Positions 33,032-41,550 are shown, numbered from the stretch's first letter. The stretch: DNA of 64,000 bases from Bacillus_BU sp051233475 (GCF_051233475.1 NZ_JBKFGH010000038.1:1-64000); one strand, 5' to 3'. Numbers and translations are program-made. Notes: generated by a model from the letters alone, not told the origin.

Positions 33032-35125
33032 ATGAAAAATGGTTACGCAGGTAAGATTTTAAGAATCGACTTATCAGGTAAAAAGATTACTTCCATTGAT
33101 ACGAAGAAATATGAGCAATGGGGCGGCGGACATGGAATCGGCTCAGCTCTTTTCTGGGATTTATGTAAAGATAAGACGATAAATGGCTTAGACCCTGGAA
33201 ATGTCGTAACATTTATGACATCACCTGTTTCTGGGACGATTACTCCCGCAGCTGCTTCGAGAACGGAAGTCCAAGGCATAGGTGTACAAGCTTATCCAAA
33301 GGGGTGGTTTACTCGATCCAATTTTGGAGGTCAATTTGGAGCGATGTTGAAATTCGCTGGCTGGGATGGTATTGCCATTGAAGGTAAGGCGGATAAACCA
33401 GTTTGGATTGATATTAGAAATGACAAGGTAGAAATTCGAGATGCTATAGGGGTTTGGGGTAAGGATACCTGGGAAGCTCAGGAAATCATTCAAGCCGAGG
33501 TGGAGAAGAATTTTAATGAGTGGTTTGATGTGGGGGTTTCTAGAGATGCTGGAAGAACGACACAAAGGCCAGCAGTTGTAGCAATAGGTCCTGCTGGTGA
33601 AAATTTAGTTACATATGCCTCTTTGGTTCATGGTTCTGGAAATGGAGCTGGACAGGGTGGGTTCGGTGCCGTTTTGGGAGCAAAGAATTTAAAAGCAATC
33701 AGTGTCATCGGGACGGGGAGTGTGGAAGTTGCTGATGCTAATGGGTTATTGGAGGCTCGTATCAATTTACAAAAGAGACGATACAATGTCGATGACCCGC
33801 AAAGGAAGAATCAACATGATGAAGCAGATGCGTTATCACCGCTCGGACTGCCTTTTGCACTTTCGAATCTGCCATTACGGGCGCCAGGTTTTGCTGCCCC
33901 GGGTGCTTTTCTCCTGCCAACCGAGGAAAAATCAAGACCGAAAGGCTGTGTAGGTTGTTTTATTAACTGTCGAAGAAACAGTGAAACAGGAAGAACGAAC
34001 GAATCCTCCTGTGTTGATATTGCCTTCTCGAGTGGGTTGGATGGCGATCCCGATGCACAAAAGGATTCGGTGGAATTAATGCAACGATTGGGAATCAATA
34101 ACTTTGTGTTACTTGTAGCATTACCCTGGCTGATTGCTTTAAATAAAATGGGGATTTTAGGACCAGGAAAACAGGTCCATTCAAATTTGCCTTTTGATCA
34201 AGTTACGAAAAACCCGGAGTTTTCTAAAGCGGTCATGAATGCGATCGCCTATCGAGAAGACATTGGTGCTGATTTGGCAGAAGGGCTTGTTCAAACAGCT
34301 GAAAAGTGGGGACGACTTGAGGATCTGGACACTGGTTTATTGCGAGTCACATTTTGGGGCTATCCTGAACACTATGATCCACGTATCGAGGTTGAGTGGA
34401 GTTATGCATCCATTTTAGGAGACCGTGATTTTAATGATCACGCCCTTAATTGGTACGTTCACTGGGTTCCATTTATCGCAATGCTCCTTGGTGAAGAACC
34501 AATCTTATCAGCAGAACAGGTAGCAAAATTAGCAGCAGAAGGATTAGTACCATATAAAGATCCTAAGATGATTGACTATAGTGAAGAGAACATATACTCA
34601 GAATCGAAGGCAAAAATGATCTCTTGGATAAAGAGTTACAACCTATTTTGGAAGAACTCAATTGGATATTGTGATTGGGCTTGGCCAGATTTGATTAACC
34701 TGAACCAAAAAGATTATAAAGGATTCACTCCGGATGCTGAGCCATTATTTTTTAATGCTGTAACTGGACAAAACATCAGCTTCGAGGATGGTATGAAAAT
34801 TGGTACGAAGATTTGGAACCTAGACCGAGCCATTTATACGCTGCAAGGAAGACATCGAGATATGGAAGTTCTCTCGGGATATGTTTATAAAGTGCCAAAT
34901 GAAGCTCCGTATCCAGGACCGATCATAAAAGATGGACAATGGACGTATGATATGGGAATTGGCCGGGTAATGGATCAAAACAAATATGAAGATTGGAAAA
35001 CCATATATTATACCCTTGAAGGCTGGGATACGAAAACAGGCTGGCCAACACGGAAAAATTTAGAAGAATTAGATATGGGATTTGTAGCAGACGAGTTAGA
35101 AAAGCATGGAAAGTTGGGAAAATAA
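33032..35125 (+). CDS. Aldehyde ferredoxin oxidoreductase family (W/Mo bis-pterin) catalytic subunit, YdhV-like
   Basis: A 697-residue AOR-family protein. It opens GYAGKILRIDLSGKKI, continues with pterin-binding segments (NFGGQFGAMLKFAGWDGIAI, GAGQGGFGAVLGAKNLKAI), and has the [4Fe-4S] motif KGCVGCFINCRR near residue 305 with a probable fourth Cys in IGYCDWAW near 548. AOR enzymes oxidise aldehydes or reduce acids at a tungsten or molybdenum centre. Association with a cytochrome b and a Tat-exported Fe-S subunit parallels E. coli ydhYVWXUT rather than soluble ferredoxin-linked AOR. No Tat signal is on this subunit; it could co-export with the Fe-S partner or stay inside. The substrate is unknown. 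Confidence 0.9.
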   Translation: MKNGYAGKILRIDLSGKKITSIDTKKYEQWGGGHGIGSALFWDLCKDKTINGLDPGNVVTFMTSPVSGTITPAAASRTEVQGIGVQAYPKGWFTRSNFGGQFGAMLKFAGWDGIAIEGKADKPVWIDIRNDKVEIRDAIGVWGKDTWEAQEIIQAEVEKNFNEWFDVGVSRDAGRTTQRPAVVAIGPAGENLVTYASLVHGSGNGAGQGGFGAVLGAKNLKAISVIGTGSVEVADANGLLEARINLQKRRYNVDDPQRKNQHDEADALSPLGLPFALSNLPLRAPGFAAPGAFLLPTEEKSRPKGCVGCFINCRRNSETGRTNESSCVDIAFSSGLDGDPDAQKDSVELMQRLGINNFVLLVALPWLIALNKMGILGPGKQVHSNLPFDQVTKNPEFSKAVMNAIAYREDIGADLAEGLVQTAEKWGRLEDLDTGLLRVTFWGYPEHYDPRIEVEWSYASILGDRDFNDHALNWYVHWVPFIAMLLGEEPILSAEQVAKLAAEGLVPYKDPKMIDYSEENIYSESKAKMISWIKSYNLFWKNSIGYCDWAWPDLINLNQKDYKGFTPDAEPLFFNAVTGQNISFEDGMKIGTKIWNLDRAIYTLQGRHRDMEVLSGYVYKVPNEAPYPGPIIKDGQWTYDMGIGRVMDQNKYEDWKTIYYTLEGWDTKTGWPTRKNLEELDMGFVADELEKHGKLGK

Positions 35126-35126
35126 T

Positions 35127-35513
35127 ATGAACCGATTATCTGACGTAACAGAAGATATGGCGATTAAACTTCTCGGTGAAGTGGAATTTGGTCAGCATCT
35201 TCAAGGCACAAAATTCCATTCGATGTCAGGCGGCTTGCCTGTTATTTTTACAGAGCTACAAGAGGCGAACGATTTTATCCATGTAGGTACCCTTCGAAGT
35301 TTATTGATTCTTGGTGGCGGCGGTACCGTTCATTATTTGGATTTTCATAAATTAAAAACGTGGCTTTCAGATGTATTTAATGACCAGGAACTAGCTAACG
35401 CGATAGGATTGGAAATTGAAAAAGGTCGCAGCTATGTGGAAACGATGGGACCGATTAAAGAACTGATTGAGGAGCGGCTCAAGCAATGTAGGTCTCTTTT
35501 ACAACAGATATAA
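35127..35513 (+). CDS. AOR-operon accessory protein, unknown
   Basis: A 128-residue protein whose ATG comes one base after the AOR stop (TAATATG), so it is translationally coupled. It has a glycine-rich loop (LRSLLILGGGGTVHYLDFHK) and a helical C-terminus (IKELIEERLKQCRSLLQ). No cysteine motif or cofactor signature is visible. The coupling implies a role in AOR assembly, cofactor insertion or as a small subunit, but the family is not recognised. Confidence 0.65.
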   Translation: MNRLSDVTEDMAIKLLGEVEFGQHLQGTKFHSMSGGLPVIFTELQEANDFIHVGTLRSLLILGGGGTVHYLDFHKLKTWLSDVFNDQELANAIGLEIEKGRSYVETMGPIKELIEERLKQCRSLLQQI

Positions 35514-35520
35514 CAAAAGA

Positions 35521-35557
35521 AAAAGCATGTTTTCCGGAAAGGGAAACATGTTTTTCT
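35521..35557 (+). terminator. AOR operon terminator
   Basis: CATGTTTTCC pairs with GGAAACATG, followed by TTTTTC. Confidence 0.8.
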
Positions 35558-35641
35558 TTGTATTCTTGGTTATAATTTTTTTAATGACCGATACTAATGA
35601 GAATTCATTAAAGTAAACGGGCTAAAAGGGGGTTTTAGCTC

Positions 35642-36202
35642 ATGAAATATATTTCATCCAATCAATGGGATAAAGCTTTGTGGCTAAGAGCGAGAAAAGT
35701 ATATCAAGAAGCTTTTGGTGAACATAGTCCTAAACCAGAACAGATTATTCAAAATATGTTTTCGAAGCAGCTATGCAATCTCCATATTGCTGATATGGGA
35801 ATAGATGTTGTTGCCATGGCGTTAACCGGGTCTATTCCAGGTTCGAAGATATTGCTAATTGACTATTTAGCTGTTAGCAAGGATTTGCGGAGAAATGGAA
35901 TTGGTCAGCAATTATTTGACTACATCAAGAATTGGGCTATGGCGCAAGGTGAGTATGAAAGCATTTTGCTGGAGGTCGAATGTGAGGAAACAGCAGAAAA
36001 CCTGGACAGAATCCGTTTTTGGGAAAAATGTGGATTTGTTCTTAAAGATGATTATGTTCATCATTATATTTGGGTACCGGAACCATATCAGGCTATGGTA
36101 CTTGATTTAAAAGATAGTGCAGCAGAAAATTCAAATGCAAATGCAAAAGATTTATTTAAATATATCTCGGAGTTCCATAAAGAGTCTTTTAGACGAAAGT
36201 GA
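35642..36202 (+). CDS. GNAT family N-acetyltransferase
   Basis: A 186-residue acetyltransferase. The acetyl-CoA loop is visible in AVSKDLRRNGIGQQLFDYI (motif A, R-x-x-G-x-G/A), with the strand before it (ILLIDYLAVS) and a C-terminal FWEKCGFVLKDDYVHH. The acceptor is unknown. A C-terminal extension of about 35 residues is rich in Asn, Ala and Lys. AAAGGGGG lies 9 bases before the ATG. It ends 78 bases before the selenoprotein candidate, in the same direction, and could share its transcript. Confidence 0.85.
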   Translation: MKYISSNQWDKALWLRARKVYQEAFGEHSPKPEQIIQNMFSKQLCNLHIADMGIDVVAMALTGSIPGSKILLIDYLAVSKDLRRNGIGQQLFDYIKNWAMAQGEYESILLEVECEETAENLDRIRFWEKCGFVLKDDYVHHYIWVPEPYQAMVLDLKDSAAENSNANAKDLFKYISEFHKESFRRK

Positions 36203-36280
36203 CAATTAGCCGTATGAAAGTTAGAAACTGGGGAAAATATGTAATGGAGTTGACAAACTTCGAAATGAGGGAGGAATACG

Positions 36281-36754
36281 ATGGAGCTTTCCTTAAAGAT
36301 TGGCGATACTGCGCCCGATTTTTCATTGCCTGCAACAACAAAGGATCAAATCGCACTTGCAGATTATCGCGGAAAAAAGCATGTGGTGGTGGCTTTTTAT
36401 GGGATGGACTTTACACCGGGCTGAGTAAAGGAAATTACCTCTTGGAAAGAGGATTATAAAAGATTTGGAGAACTAGATGCAGAAGTATTGGGCATTAGTG
36501 CGGATCATGTCCACGCTCACCATGTTTTTGCGGCCAGTCTCGGAACATTGCCTTATCCGCTTTTGTCAGACTGGCATAAGCAAACCATAAAAGGTTACAA
36601 AGTGTTTAATGAAAAAGGAGAAGTAGCGATACGTTCGGTTTTTGTTGTGAATAAAGCAGGTGTAATTACTTATCTAAATACCTCTTTTAAAGCCGATAAA
36701 AAGGAAGATTATGAAGCGGTCTTTACAGAATTGGGGAAATTAAAGAACCAATAG
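36281..36754 (+). CDS. Selenocysteine peroxiredoxin candidate (in-frame TGA at the peroxidatic position)
   Basis: AhpC/TSA-fold thiol peroxidase of 157 residues if the TGA at 36422-36424 (codon 48) is read as selenocysteine. Before it: IGDTAPDFSLPATTKDQ and VVVAFYGMDFTPG. After it: VKEITSWKEDY, LGISADHVHAHHVFAASLG, YPLLSDWH, and the catalytic-type Arg118 in AIRSVFVV. The Prx motif P-x3-T-x2-C is represented by G-x3-T45-x2-U48, so the TGA replaces exactly the peroxidatic Cys. There is no Cys anywhere, so a 1-Sec mechanism is implied. GAGGGAGG lies 6 bases before the ATG. A SECIS-like hairpin follows the TGA. The alternative is a nonsense-mutated pseudogene. No sel genes lie in the window. Confidence 0.8.
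36425..36452 (+). promoter_or_regulatory. Candidate bacterial SECIS element
   Basis: Thirteen bases after the TGA, CCTCTT (36438-36443) and AAGAGG (36447-36452) form a perfect 6-bp stem with the loop GGA. Bacterial SECIS elements are short hairpins inside the coding sequence, starting about a dozen bases after UGA (11 in E. coli fdhF), with a guanine early in the apical loop. This fits in distance, stem size and loop G. Confidence 0.65.
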
Positions 36755-36775
36755 TATACTCGTTAAAGACATAAG

Positions 36776-36810
36776 AAATGACGTGTGAAATGGCGCACGT
36801 CATTTTGTTT
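36776..36810 (+). terminator. Terminator after the peroxiredoxin
   Basis: AAATGACGTG pairs with CACGTCATTT, followed by TGTTT. It shows that the transcript is designed to run to the end of the full-length frame. Confidence 0.75.
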
Positions 36811-36867
36811 CCTTATTTTTGACCATTTTTGTGGGTCTGGATATAACTAGTATTTTTCATCAATACC

Positions 36868-37263
36868 TTATAATTGAAAGTCTAAAATTAGTTTACTGGT
36901 TTGACCTGTGAACTTATAATTATAGGAACCTTTCAAGCCTTCAAGGTCTCCAGTCGTTTTAATGATAGTTCCAGGTGAATCCAAATTTCCTTTATCAAAA
37001 ATTCCTTGCTCTATTGCGGTAAACGTGCCTTGTTTACCTTTATAGCTTCCTTCGAAATGTAGATAACCCGATATTTTGGAGGTTGATAAATGACCATCAT
37101 TTACATTTGTTTCTAAATAACATAATAAATACTCCACAAAAGCGACTCCCTTTAATTCACCGTCAATTTCATATTCAACATGAGCAATATTAATGGGGAA
37201 ATCTTTTTTTGTGATATCAACAGGCTTTTCATCCCATTTTCTTACTGTGAATGTAACCTCCAT
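36868..37263 (-). CDS. DUF3224 domain protein
   Basis: A 131-residue protein. It begins MEVTFTVRKWDEKPVDI and shows the DUF3224 pattern: EIDGELKGVAFVEYLL, GYLHFEGSYKGKQGTF, and the C-terminal LEGLKGSYNYKFTGQ. This family folds as a beta barrel similar to allene-oxide-cyclase-like proteins and has no defined activity. AAGGAGG lies 8 bases before the ATG at 37263. Open frame upstream of that ATG is not protein-like. Confidence 0.8.
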   Translation of the reverse strand: MEVTFTVRKWDEKPVDITKKDFPINIAHVEYEIDGELKGVAFVEYLLCYLETNVNDGHLSTSKISGYLHFEGSYKGKQGTFTAIEQGIFDKGNLDSPGTIIKTTGDLEGLKGSYNYKFTGQTSKLILDFQL

Positions 37264-37432
37264 ATTTGAAAACCTCCTTAAATAAACATTGTTAAATTTG
37301 CAGTCTCCTAAATTATACCACTTAAAGCTTTGTAGCAATAATGGCAGCTTATTAATAAGTGTTCATTCATTAAAAAAATATTGAAAAAAGCCAAGCTGGA
37401 ATCGGTTAGAGGTAACGAGGATAGATGATCGA

Positions 37433-37615
37433 ACGGACATAGGGGACCTTATATTGATAAAAAAATCTTTATTCTAGACTTAAGAGGACACAGGATTCCA
37501 TATTTATATAAAAACCACTGAAAAATGCCAATTTATCATCAAATAAGGAATCTGTTGTCCGCTTAGCCTATCAAATCAACACTTTTTGTGAAAATAGCGG
37601 AACAGATGTCCGCAA
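37433..37615. repeat. 182-bp palindromic interspersed element, copy B
   Basis: It aligns along its whole length with copy A at 19321-19502. Shared blocks include TAGACTTAAG, GGACACAGGAT, TTTTTGTGAAAATAGCGGAA and a final TGTCCGC. It has the same +,+,-,- order of four GGACA...TTATT motifs. Sequence between 37264-37432 and 37616-37711 shows nothing else. Confidence 0.8.
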
Positions 37616-37711
37616 CAAATAAATTGGAAACAAACTGAACGATAAATTGCAGGTACACAATTTCATTTTCACCTGCAAATTAATATACAAGTTTATATTA
37701 GGTTCCTTTTA

Positions 37712-38002
37712 TTAAAATGGATCATTATTTGGATCAGTATACGATTTTATCGCTTGTTCCAAAGCGTTAAATGCCTCACCGAAGGCAGCGGAGGAAGCTA
37801 CATCCCCAGCGTTTTCTAATTCTCGCTTTGCATTTCTTGCTTGTGTTAAAGCAGTAATCGCATCTTCTAACATGGTACCTCGATCTCCGTATTGCTGTCT
37901 CGCAGCTTGTAACTGCTGAATGCTGTGATCCAAATCATGAGAGCCCGGATTATCAAAGGTTTTTTCTAGTTCGTCTTTAATTTGTTGGAGTATTTCTTTC
38001 AT
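37712..38002 (-). CDS. Small helical hypothetical protein, 96 aa
   Basis: Begins MKEILQQIKDELEKTFDNPG. It is almost entirely helical, with heptad-like patterns (LDHSIQQLQAARQQYGDRG, MLEDAITALTQARNAKRELE) and an acidic C-terminus (SYTDPNNDPF). There is no cysteine and no signal peptide. GAGGG lies 8 bases before the ATG at 38002. It stands alone. The family is not recognised; the composition recalls small cytosolic coiled-coil or spore-associated proteins. Confidence 0.6.
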   Translation of the reverse strand: MKEILQQIKDELEKTFDNPGSHDLDHSIQQLQAARQQYGDRGTMLEDAITALTQARNAKRELENAGDVASSAAFGEAFNALEQAIKSYTDPNNDPF

Positions 38003-38172
38003 AACATTTTCCCTCATTTTCTATAGATTTTACCTAACGTATTTTGACCCAAGTTTTTCGTAAGTATTCGCACATCATTAGGATAAAGGTTTGAGGAAAA
38101 ACTAATGAAATTTATTTTAAGACCTTTACCTTATAAAAAAGAAATCAATTATGGAATTGTAAGAAAAAGGAA

Positions 38173-38730
38173 ATGATAAAAAATAGTCGATTAAAAGGAA
38201 GGGTGAAAAACTTATTGCAATTTTCTATCGGAATTATGGTGATCTTAGCTTCATTAAAATGGGGAAATTGGAATAGGTGGCAGCGGTACTATACAACAAT
38301 GTTGTACATAGTTGCGATGAATCTCCTCTACAAATATTTTGCGCTTAGCAAATTTCATTTATGGAAATTTAGTTCTAATAATTTTCCGTTTTACAATGAA
38401 ACTGCGTGCTTTCTTCTACACGTCTTTATAATAAATCCCTTATTTACTTTAATTTATCTTTCTAATTTTCCTGAAGAGAATTTGTCAAAAAAGGCAGCTT
38501 ACATATTAAAATGGGTGGTTGGATTTATCATCATCGAGATGTTGCTTCTTGAATTTAATCAAATTAATTACTATAACGGTTGGCATTTAGGTTGGACAAT
38601 ATTTTTTGATTTATCTATGTTTATCATGTTAAGACTTCACTTTATTAAAAAGAACTTGGCAATATTCTTATCCGTATTTTTTACCCTATTTTATTTATTC
38701 ACTTTTGGATACTTTCCGATTTCTAAGTAA
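38173..38730 (+). CDS. CBO0543 family membrane protein
   Basis: A 185-residue integral membrane protein with five to six hydrophobic helices. The pattern WNRWQRYYTTMLYIVAMNLL at the N-terminus and WHLGWTIFFDLSMFIMLRLH near the C-terminus matches CBO0543-family proteins, common in spore formers and of unknown function. The preceding AAAAAGGAAATG offers GGAA as a weak site. It is convergent with the esterase-like gene. A GC hairpin (GGGTG/CACCC) at 38745-38765 between them lacks a clear T run. Confidence 0.75.
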   Translation: MIKNSRLKGRVKNLLQFSIGIMVILASLKWGNWNRWQRYYTTMLYIVAMNLLYKYFALSKFHLWKFSSNNFPFYNETACFLLHVFIINPLFTLIYLSNFPEENLSKKAAYILKWVVGFIIIEMLLLEFNQINYYNGWHLGWTIFFDLSMFIMLRLHFIKKNLAIFLSVFFTLFYLFTFGYFPISK

Positions 38731-38782
38731 AACAGCAATAATCGGGGGTGACATGCACCACCCGAAAGAGTGTATTTGCGGT

Positions 38783-40060
38783 TTATAGGAATACTTTTTC
38801 GATTGCCAGCGGTGTTAAAGCATGGGTATCGTGAATATAAATAAAGGAATCATATCGGTCTGACATCACAGAGGGAACATAGTTACCGTATTGTTCGTAC
38901 CTTGGATTATAAAATACTCCGACTGCACGGTGTCCTAATGAATGATGGAAAATATCTTTATTCTCATTATTAAATACTAGTATCTTATCGCCTGGCCCTG
39001 CCTTGTCCATTAAATCCTCCCAGGAACCTGCTTTTGCAGGAGGGATAATCATCCTTTCAAGATTTACACCCCATTGGTCTGCAGCAATGACTGTGCCGTG
39101 ATGAGTTCCAAATCCAACGATAAAAATGTTATCTTTGCCAGTTTGCTCTCGTAATAGCTGGCCTACGTTTACAATCCCTTCGTTTGCCATATCAGTGGCT
39201 CTTGCATCCCCGACATGGGTATTATGCTCCCAAATGATCCCTTTTGCTTTTTTGTTATAGAACTCATCGATTTTATGAATAACTTCAACCATATGATGAT
39301 CACGAATATTCCAAGATTCATTATCGTCTGTGATCATCGTTCTATAGTAATTTTCAGCATTTGTGGTAATAATGCTATTCACTTCAAGATCGAGGCTGTT
39401 TTCTTCGGTCTGCACATTTTTACATTTATTTTTACATATGTCCGTTAAAAGTTTTATGACTTCATCACGACAGCCTTCGTTGTAAAAGGACGCTGACACT
39501 CCGTATTTTTCATGTTGACGATTAAATGGTTCAAAGCATTCAAATGCTTTTCTTGCAGTATCTAGGTCCGGCGATTGTATTTCTTCTAAGTACCTTAAAA
39601 TTTCGTCCATCGATTCCCATAACCATAAACTATAGATATCAATGCCGTAGAAACCAATCTGCTTATCTTTTGGCTTTTTTTGATTGTATTCCTTTAACCA
39701 TTCAATTAAATCAATCATTTCCTCATTGGCCCACATCCATGTTGGCCAACGGTTAAAAGATTGTAAAACGTCACGAGCAGTCGAACTATCCTGATCGATT
39801 CCTTTTATATAACGATTTATATTTTGACATGCGGGCCAGTCGCCTTCAACAGCTAGAAAGGTAAAGTCTTTTTCGACAATTAGTTTTTTTGAAATCTCTG
39901 CACGAATTTTATAAAATTCTGATGTCCCATGTGAGGACTCACTAAGTAATACATATTTTTCATCTTTGATTGAATCAATAAGGTGATCCAGATCTTTTGA
40001 TTCTATGAGTGGACTGGAAAATTCTTTGATTCCTTCAATTATCGTTTCTATTTTGTTCAC
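38783..40060 (-). CDS. Erythromycin esterase-family protein
   Basis: A protein of about 425 residues of the erythromycin esterase/EreA-like superfamily. It has VLLSESSHGTSEFYKIRAEI near the N-terminus, LAVEGDWPAC, YGIDIYSLW, IIWEHNTHVGDARATDM and FGTHHGTV, with the conserved His/Glu set used in macrolide lactone hydrolysis by true Ere enzymes. Most chromosomal relatives have no proven antibiotic activity, and resistance should not be assumed. The start is taken as GTG at 40060, right after the upstream stop; AGAGGG abuts it, so the exact start is uncertain. Confidence 0.8.
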   Translation of the reverse strand: MNKIETIIEGIKEFSSPLIESKDLDHLIDSIKDEKYVLLSESSHGTSEFYKIRAEISKKLIVEKDFTFLAVEGDWPACQNINRYIKGIDQDSSTARDVLQSFNRWPTWMWANEEMIDLIEWLKEYNQKKPKDKQIGFYGIDIYSLWLWESMDEILRYLEEIQSPDLDTARKAFECFEPFNRQHEKYGVSASFYNEGCRDEVIKLLTDICKNKCKNVQTEENSLDLEVNSIITTNAENYYRTMITDDNESWNIRDHHMVEVIHKIDEFYNKKAKGIIWEHNTHVGDARATDMANEGIVNVGQLLREQTGKDNIFIVGFGTHHGTVIAADQWGVNLERMIIPPAKAGSWEDLMDKAGPGDKILVFNNENKDIFHHSLGHRAVGVFYNPRYEQYGNYVPSVMSDRYDSFIYIHDTHALTPLAIEKVFL

Positions 40061-40064
40061 CCCT

Positions 40065-40442
40065 CTATTGGATATATTCAGCGTTGTAGGAGTTTTCCCC
40101 GGAATGGACGGATAAAAGGGTATCAGCATAGCCGACCAGCCGATTGACAATCTCATCGGAAATTTCATAGACAAGGCGATGAAGCTCTTTCTTATGCAGG
40201 GATGGATCATCAAAAATGATCGTCGTACTTATGTTAAAATGTTTCGTATCGTATAGGTTATAATGAATGATCGTTTTACCGGCAGCTCCACCTGATACTG
40301 GATCCTGATAACTTGGTAAAAATACATACCATTCCTCTGCGGTAGGAGATCTGTAATTCTTCGTAAATTTGATTCCCTGTATTTCATGATCAATTTGCTT
40401 TTTCATTTTTACGTCTATGACGTCTATGATGTTATTTTCCAT
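40065..40442 (-). CDS. Hypothetical protein, 125 aa
   Basis: A soluble alpha/beta protein starting MENNIIDVIDVKMKKQIDHE, with YRSPTAEEWYVFLPSYQDP, GGAAGKTIIHYNLYDTKHFN and a C-terminal helix LHKKELHRLVYEISDEIVN. No motif recognised. Its stop is 4 bases before the esterase-like gene, and it follows the DUF1292 gene by 17 bases, so the three probably form one transcript. The site preceding the ATG (GGGAGTAATC) is acceptable. Confidence 0.65.
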   Translation of the reverse strand: MENNIIDVIDVKMKKQIDHEIQGIKFTKNYRSPTAEEWYVFLPSYQDPVSGGAAGKTIIHYNLYDTKHFNISTTIIFDDPSLHKKELHRLVYEISDEIVNRLVGYADTLLSVHSGENSYNAEYIQ

Positions 40443-40459
40443 AAGATTACTCCCATAAG

Positions 40460-40723
40460 TTAATCAGCTGGGTTAGCATCAACGGCAATCTCGTATGCAT
40501 CAAGAACCATATCTTTTTCACGATCATCTTTTATACTAACAAGAAACTGGCCGTCTTCGTCATCCTGAACTTGCATGACGTAAAGGTCGTTTTTGTTTTT
40601 AACAGATCTTAAAAATGCATAGGTTTTATCTTCCATATCAAATAAAGCTTCGACAGCAAACTGCTTTTCCTCACCATCTTCATCTTCAATCGTTATATAA
40701 TCTCTTTGATCTTTTTGGTTCAA
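40460..40723 (-). CDS. DUF1292 (YrzB-like) protein
   Basis: An 87-residue acidic protein: ITIEDEDGEEKQFAVEALFD, TYAFLRSVKNKNDLYVMQVQ, then DREKDMVLDAYEIAVD. This is the DUF1292 pattern of the Firmicute YrzB family, usually found near ruvX/yrrK and of unknown function; this copy is away from that context. GGAGGTG lies 8 bases before the ATG at 40723. It is first gene of a likely three-gene unit with 40065 and the esterase-like gene. Confidence 0.85.
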   Translation of the reverse strand: MNQKDQRDYITIEDEDGEEKQFAVEALFDMEDKTYAFLRSVKNKNDLYVMQVQDDEDGQFLVSIKDDREKDMVLDAYEIAVDANPAD

Positions 40724-40855
40724 TTAAAACACCTCCATCATTTCGTTTATTTTCTCCAAAATGAAACGGTTTTTATTACAGGGGACAAAAATGCTAAAAA
40801 AGCGAATAAAGAGAGTAGATAGGAGCATTACAAAGATTATCTTTTTAAAATCCTC

Positions 40856-40888
40856 AAAAAAAAAAGCTCAGATTCCTGAGCTTTTTTA
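40856..40888. terminator. Bidirectional-looking terminator
   Basis: AAAAAGCTCAG-ATTC-CTGAGCTTTTTT. The T run on the plus strand and A run before it make it usable on both strands; it mainly serves the minus-strand gene at 40919. Confidence 0.85.
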
Positions 40889-40918
40889 GTTTATCGGCAA
40901 TTTCGCAAAGATTTACTC

Positions 40919-41356
40919 TTATGTTAAAACGATTAGGTGTTGCTCTTTTTCAGCTGGTTTTACTTTTCTTCCTCTAATTAACGAAAAAGTGTAAGCCTCA
41001 CATAACCATGTAAAAACTAATTTATTTAAATCCGACTCATCTTGAATGATGATATGGTGTAGCCATCGACCTGGATAAGGCTCAACTGCCTCAACAATTT
41101 GTTCATTTTCAATCCGGCGCCCGACACTAAAGGATAAAATAATCGAATTTTTAGGTCGTTTTTTGGACCGTTTTTCTGGAAGCCAAATCCATGCAAATTT
41201 TGTGTTGGTACCAAAAGATATTTGTGTTTTCTTAACTTCCACTTCAGCAGGACCAATTGAGTTTATCATTCTTTCAGTTTCCAAATATAGGGCTATTTGA
41301 CCAGCCTGATGGGAAAAGAAGGATTGGACATTTGGGAAATGCACATCAGTGGACAT
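40919..41356 (-). CDS. DUF5655-like protein
   Basis: A protein of about 145 residues. Segments FFSHQAGQIALYLETERMIN, KTQISFGTNTKFAWIWLPE, IILSFSVGRRI, EPYPGRWLHHIII and EAYTFSLIRG match the DUF5655 pattern, a family of unknown function related to YdhG-like proteins. GAGGAGTG lies 10 bases before the ATG at 41356; a GTG 9 bases upstream is the alternative. It is divergent from the iron-uptake operon and may share its Fur-controlled promoter region. Confidence 0.7.
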   Translation of the reverse strand: MSTDVHFPNVQSFFSHQAGQIALYLETERMINSIGPAEVEVKKTQISFGTNTKFAWIWLPEKRSKKRPKNSIILSFSVGRRIENEQIVEAVEPYPGRWLHHIIIQDESDLNKLVFTWLCEAYTFSLIRGRKVKPAEKEQHLIVLT

Positions 41357-41550
41357 TTTTTTCACTCCTCTTCAATTATTTAAAAAGGTATATGTGAATT
41401 AGCTTCTGCACTATTGATTGTAATGCTTTTTGTTAGAGGCTGCCATTACAGATGTCACTTTCCGAGAAATTTTCACAATAGACACATGAATATTTTTTGT
41501 ATCTTTAGAATATTTTGTTTGAAAATAATTCTCAATGAAGTTATTATATA

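Noticed and set aside
36199..36459. Open frame covering the 5' half of the peroxiredoxin in another frame
   Set aside because: Low-quality translation, no ribosome binding site; the peroxiredoxin frame has a perfect site and clear homology.
36488..36754. Separate 88-residue protein starting at the internal ATG
   Set aside because: It is the C-terminal part of the peroxiredoxin downstream of the TGA; no ribosome binding site at that ATG.
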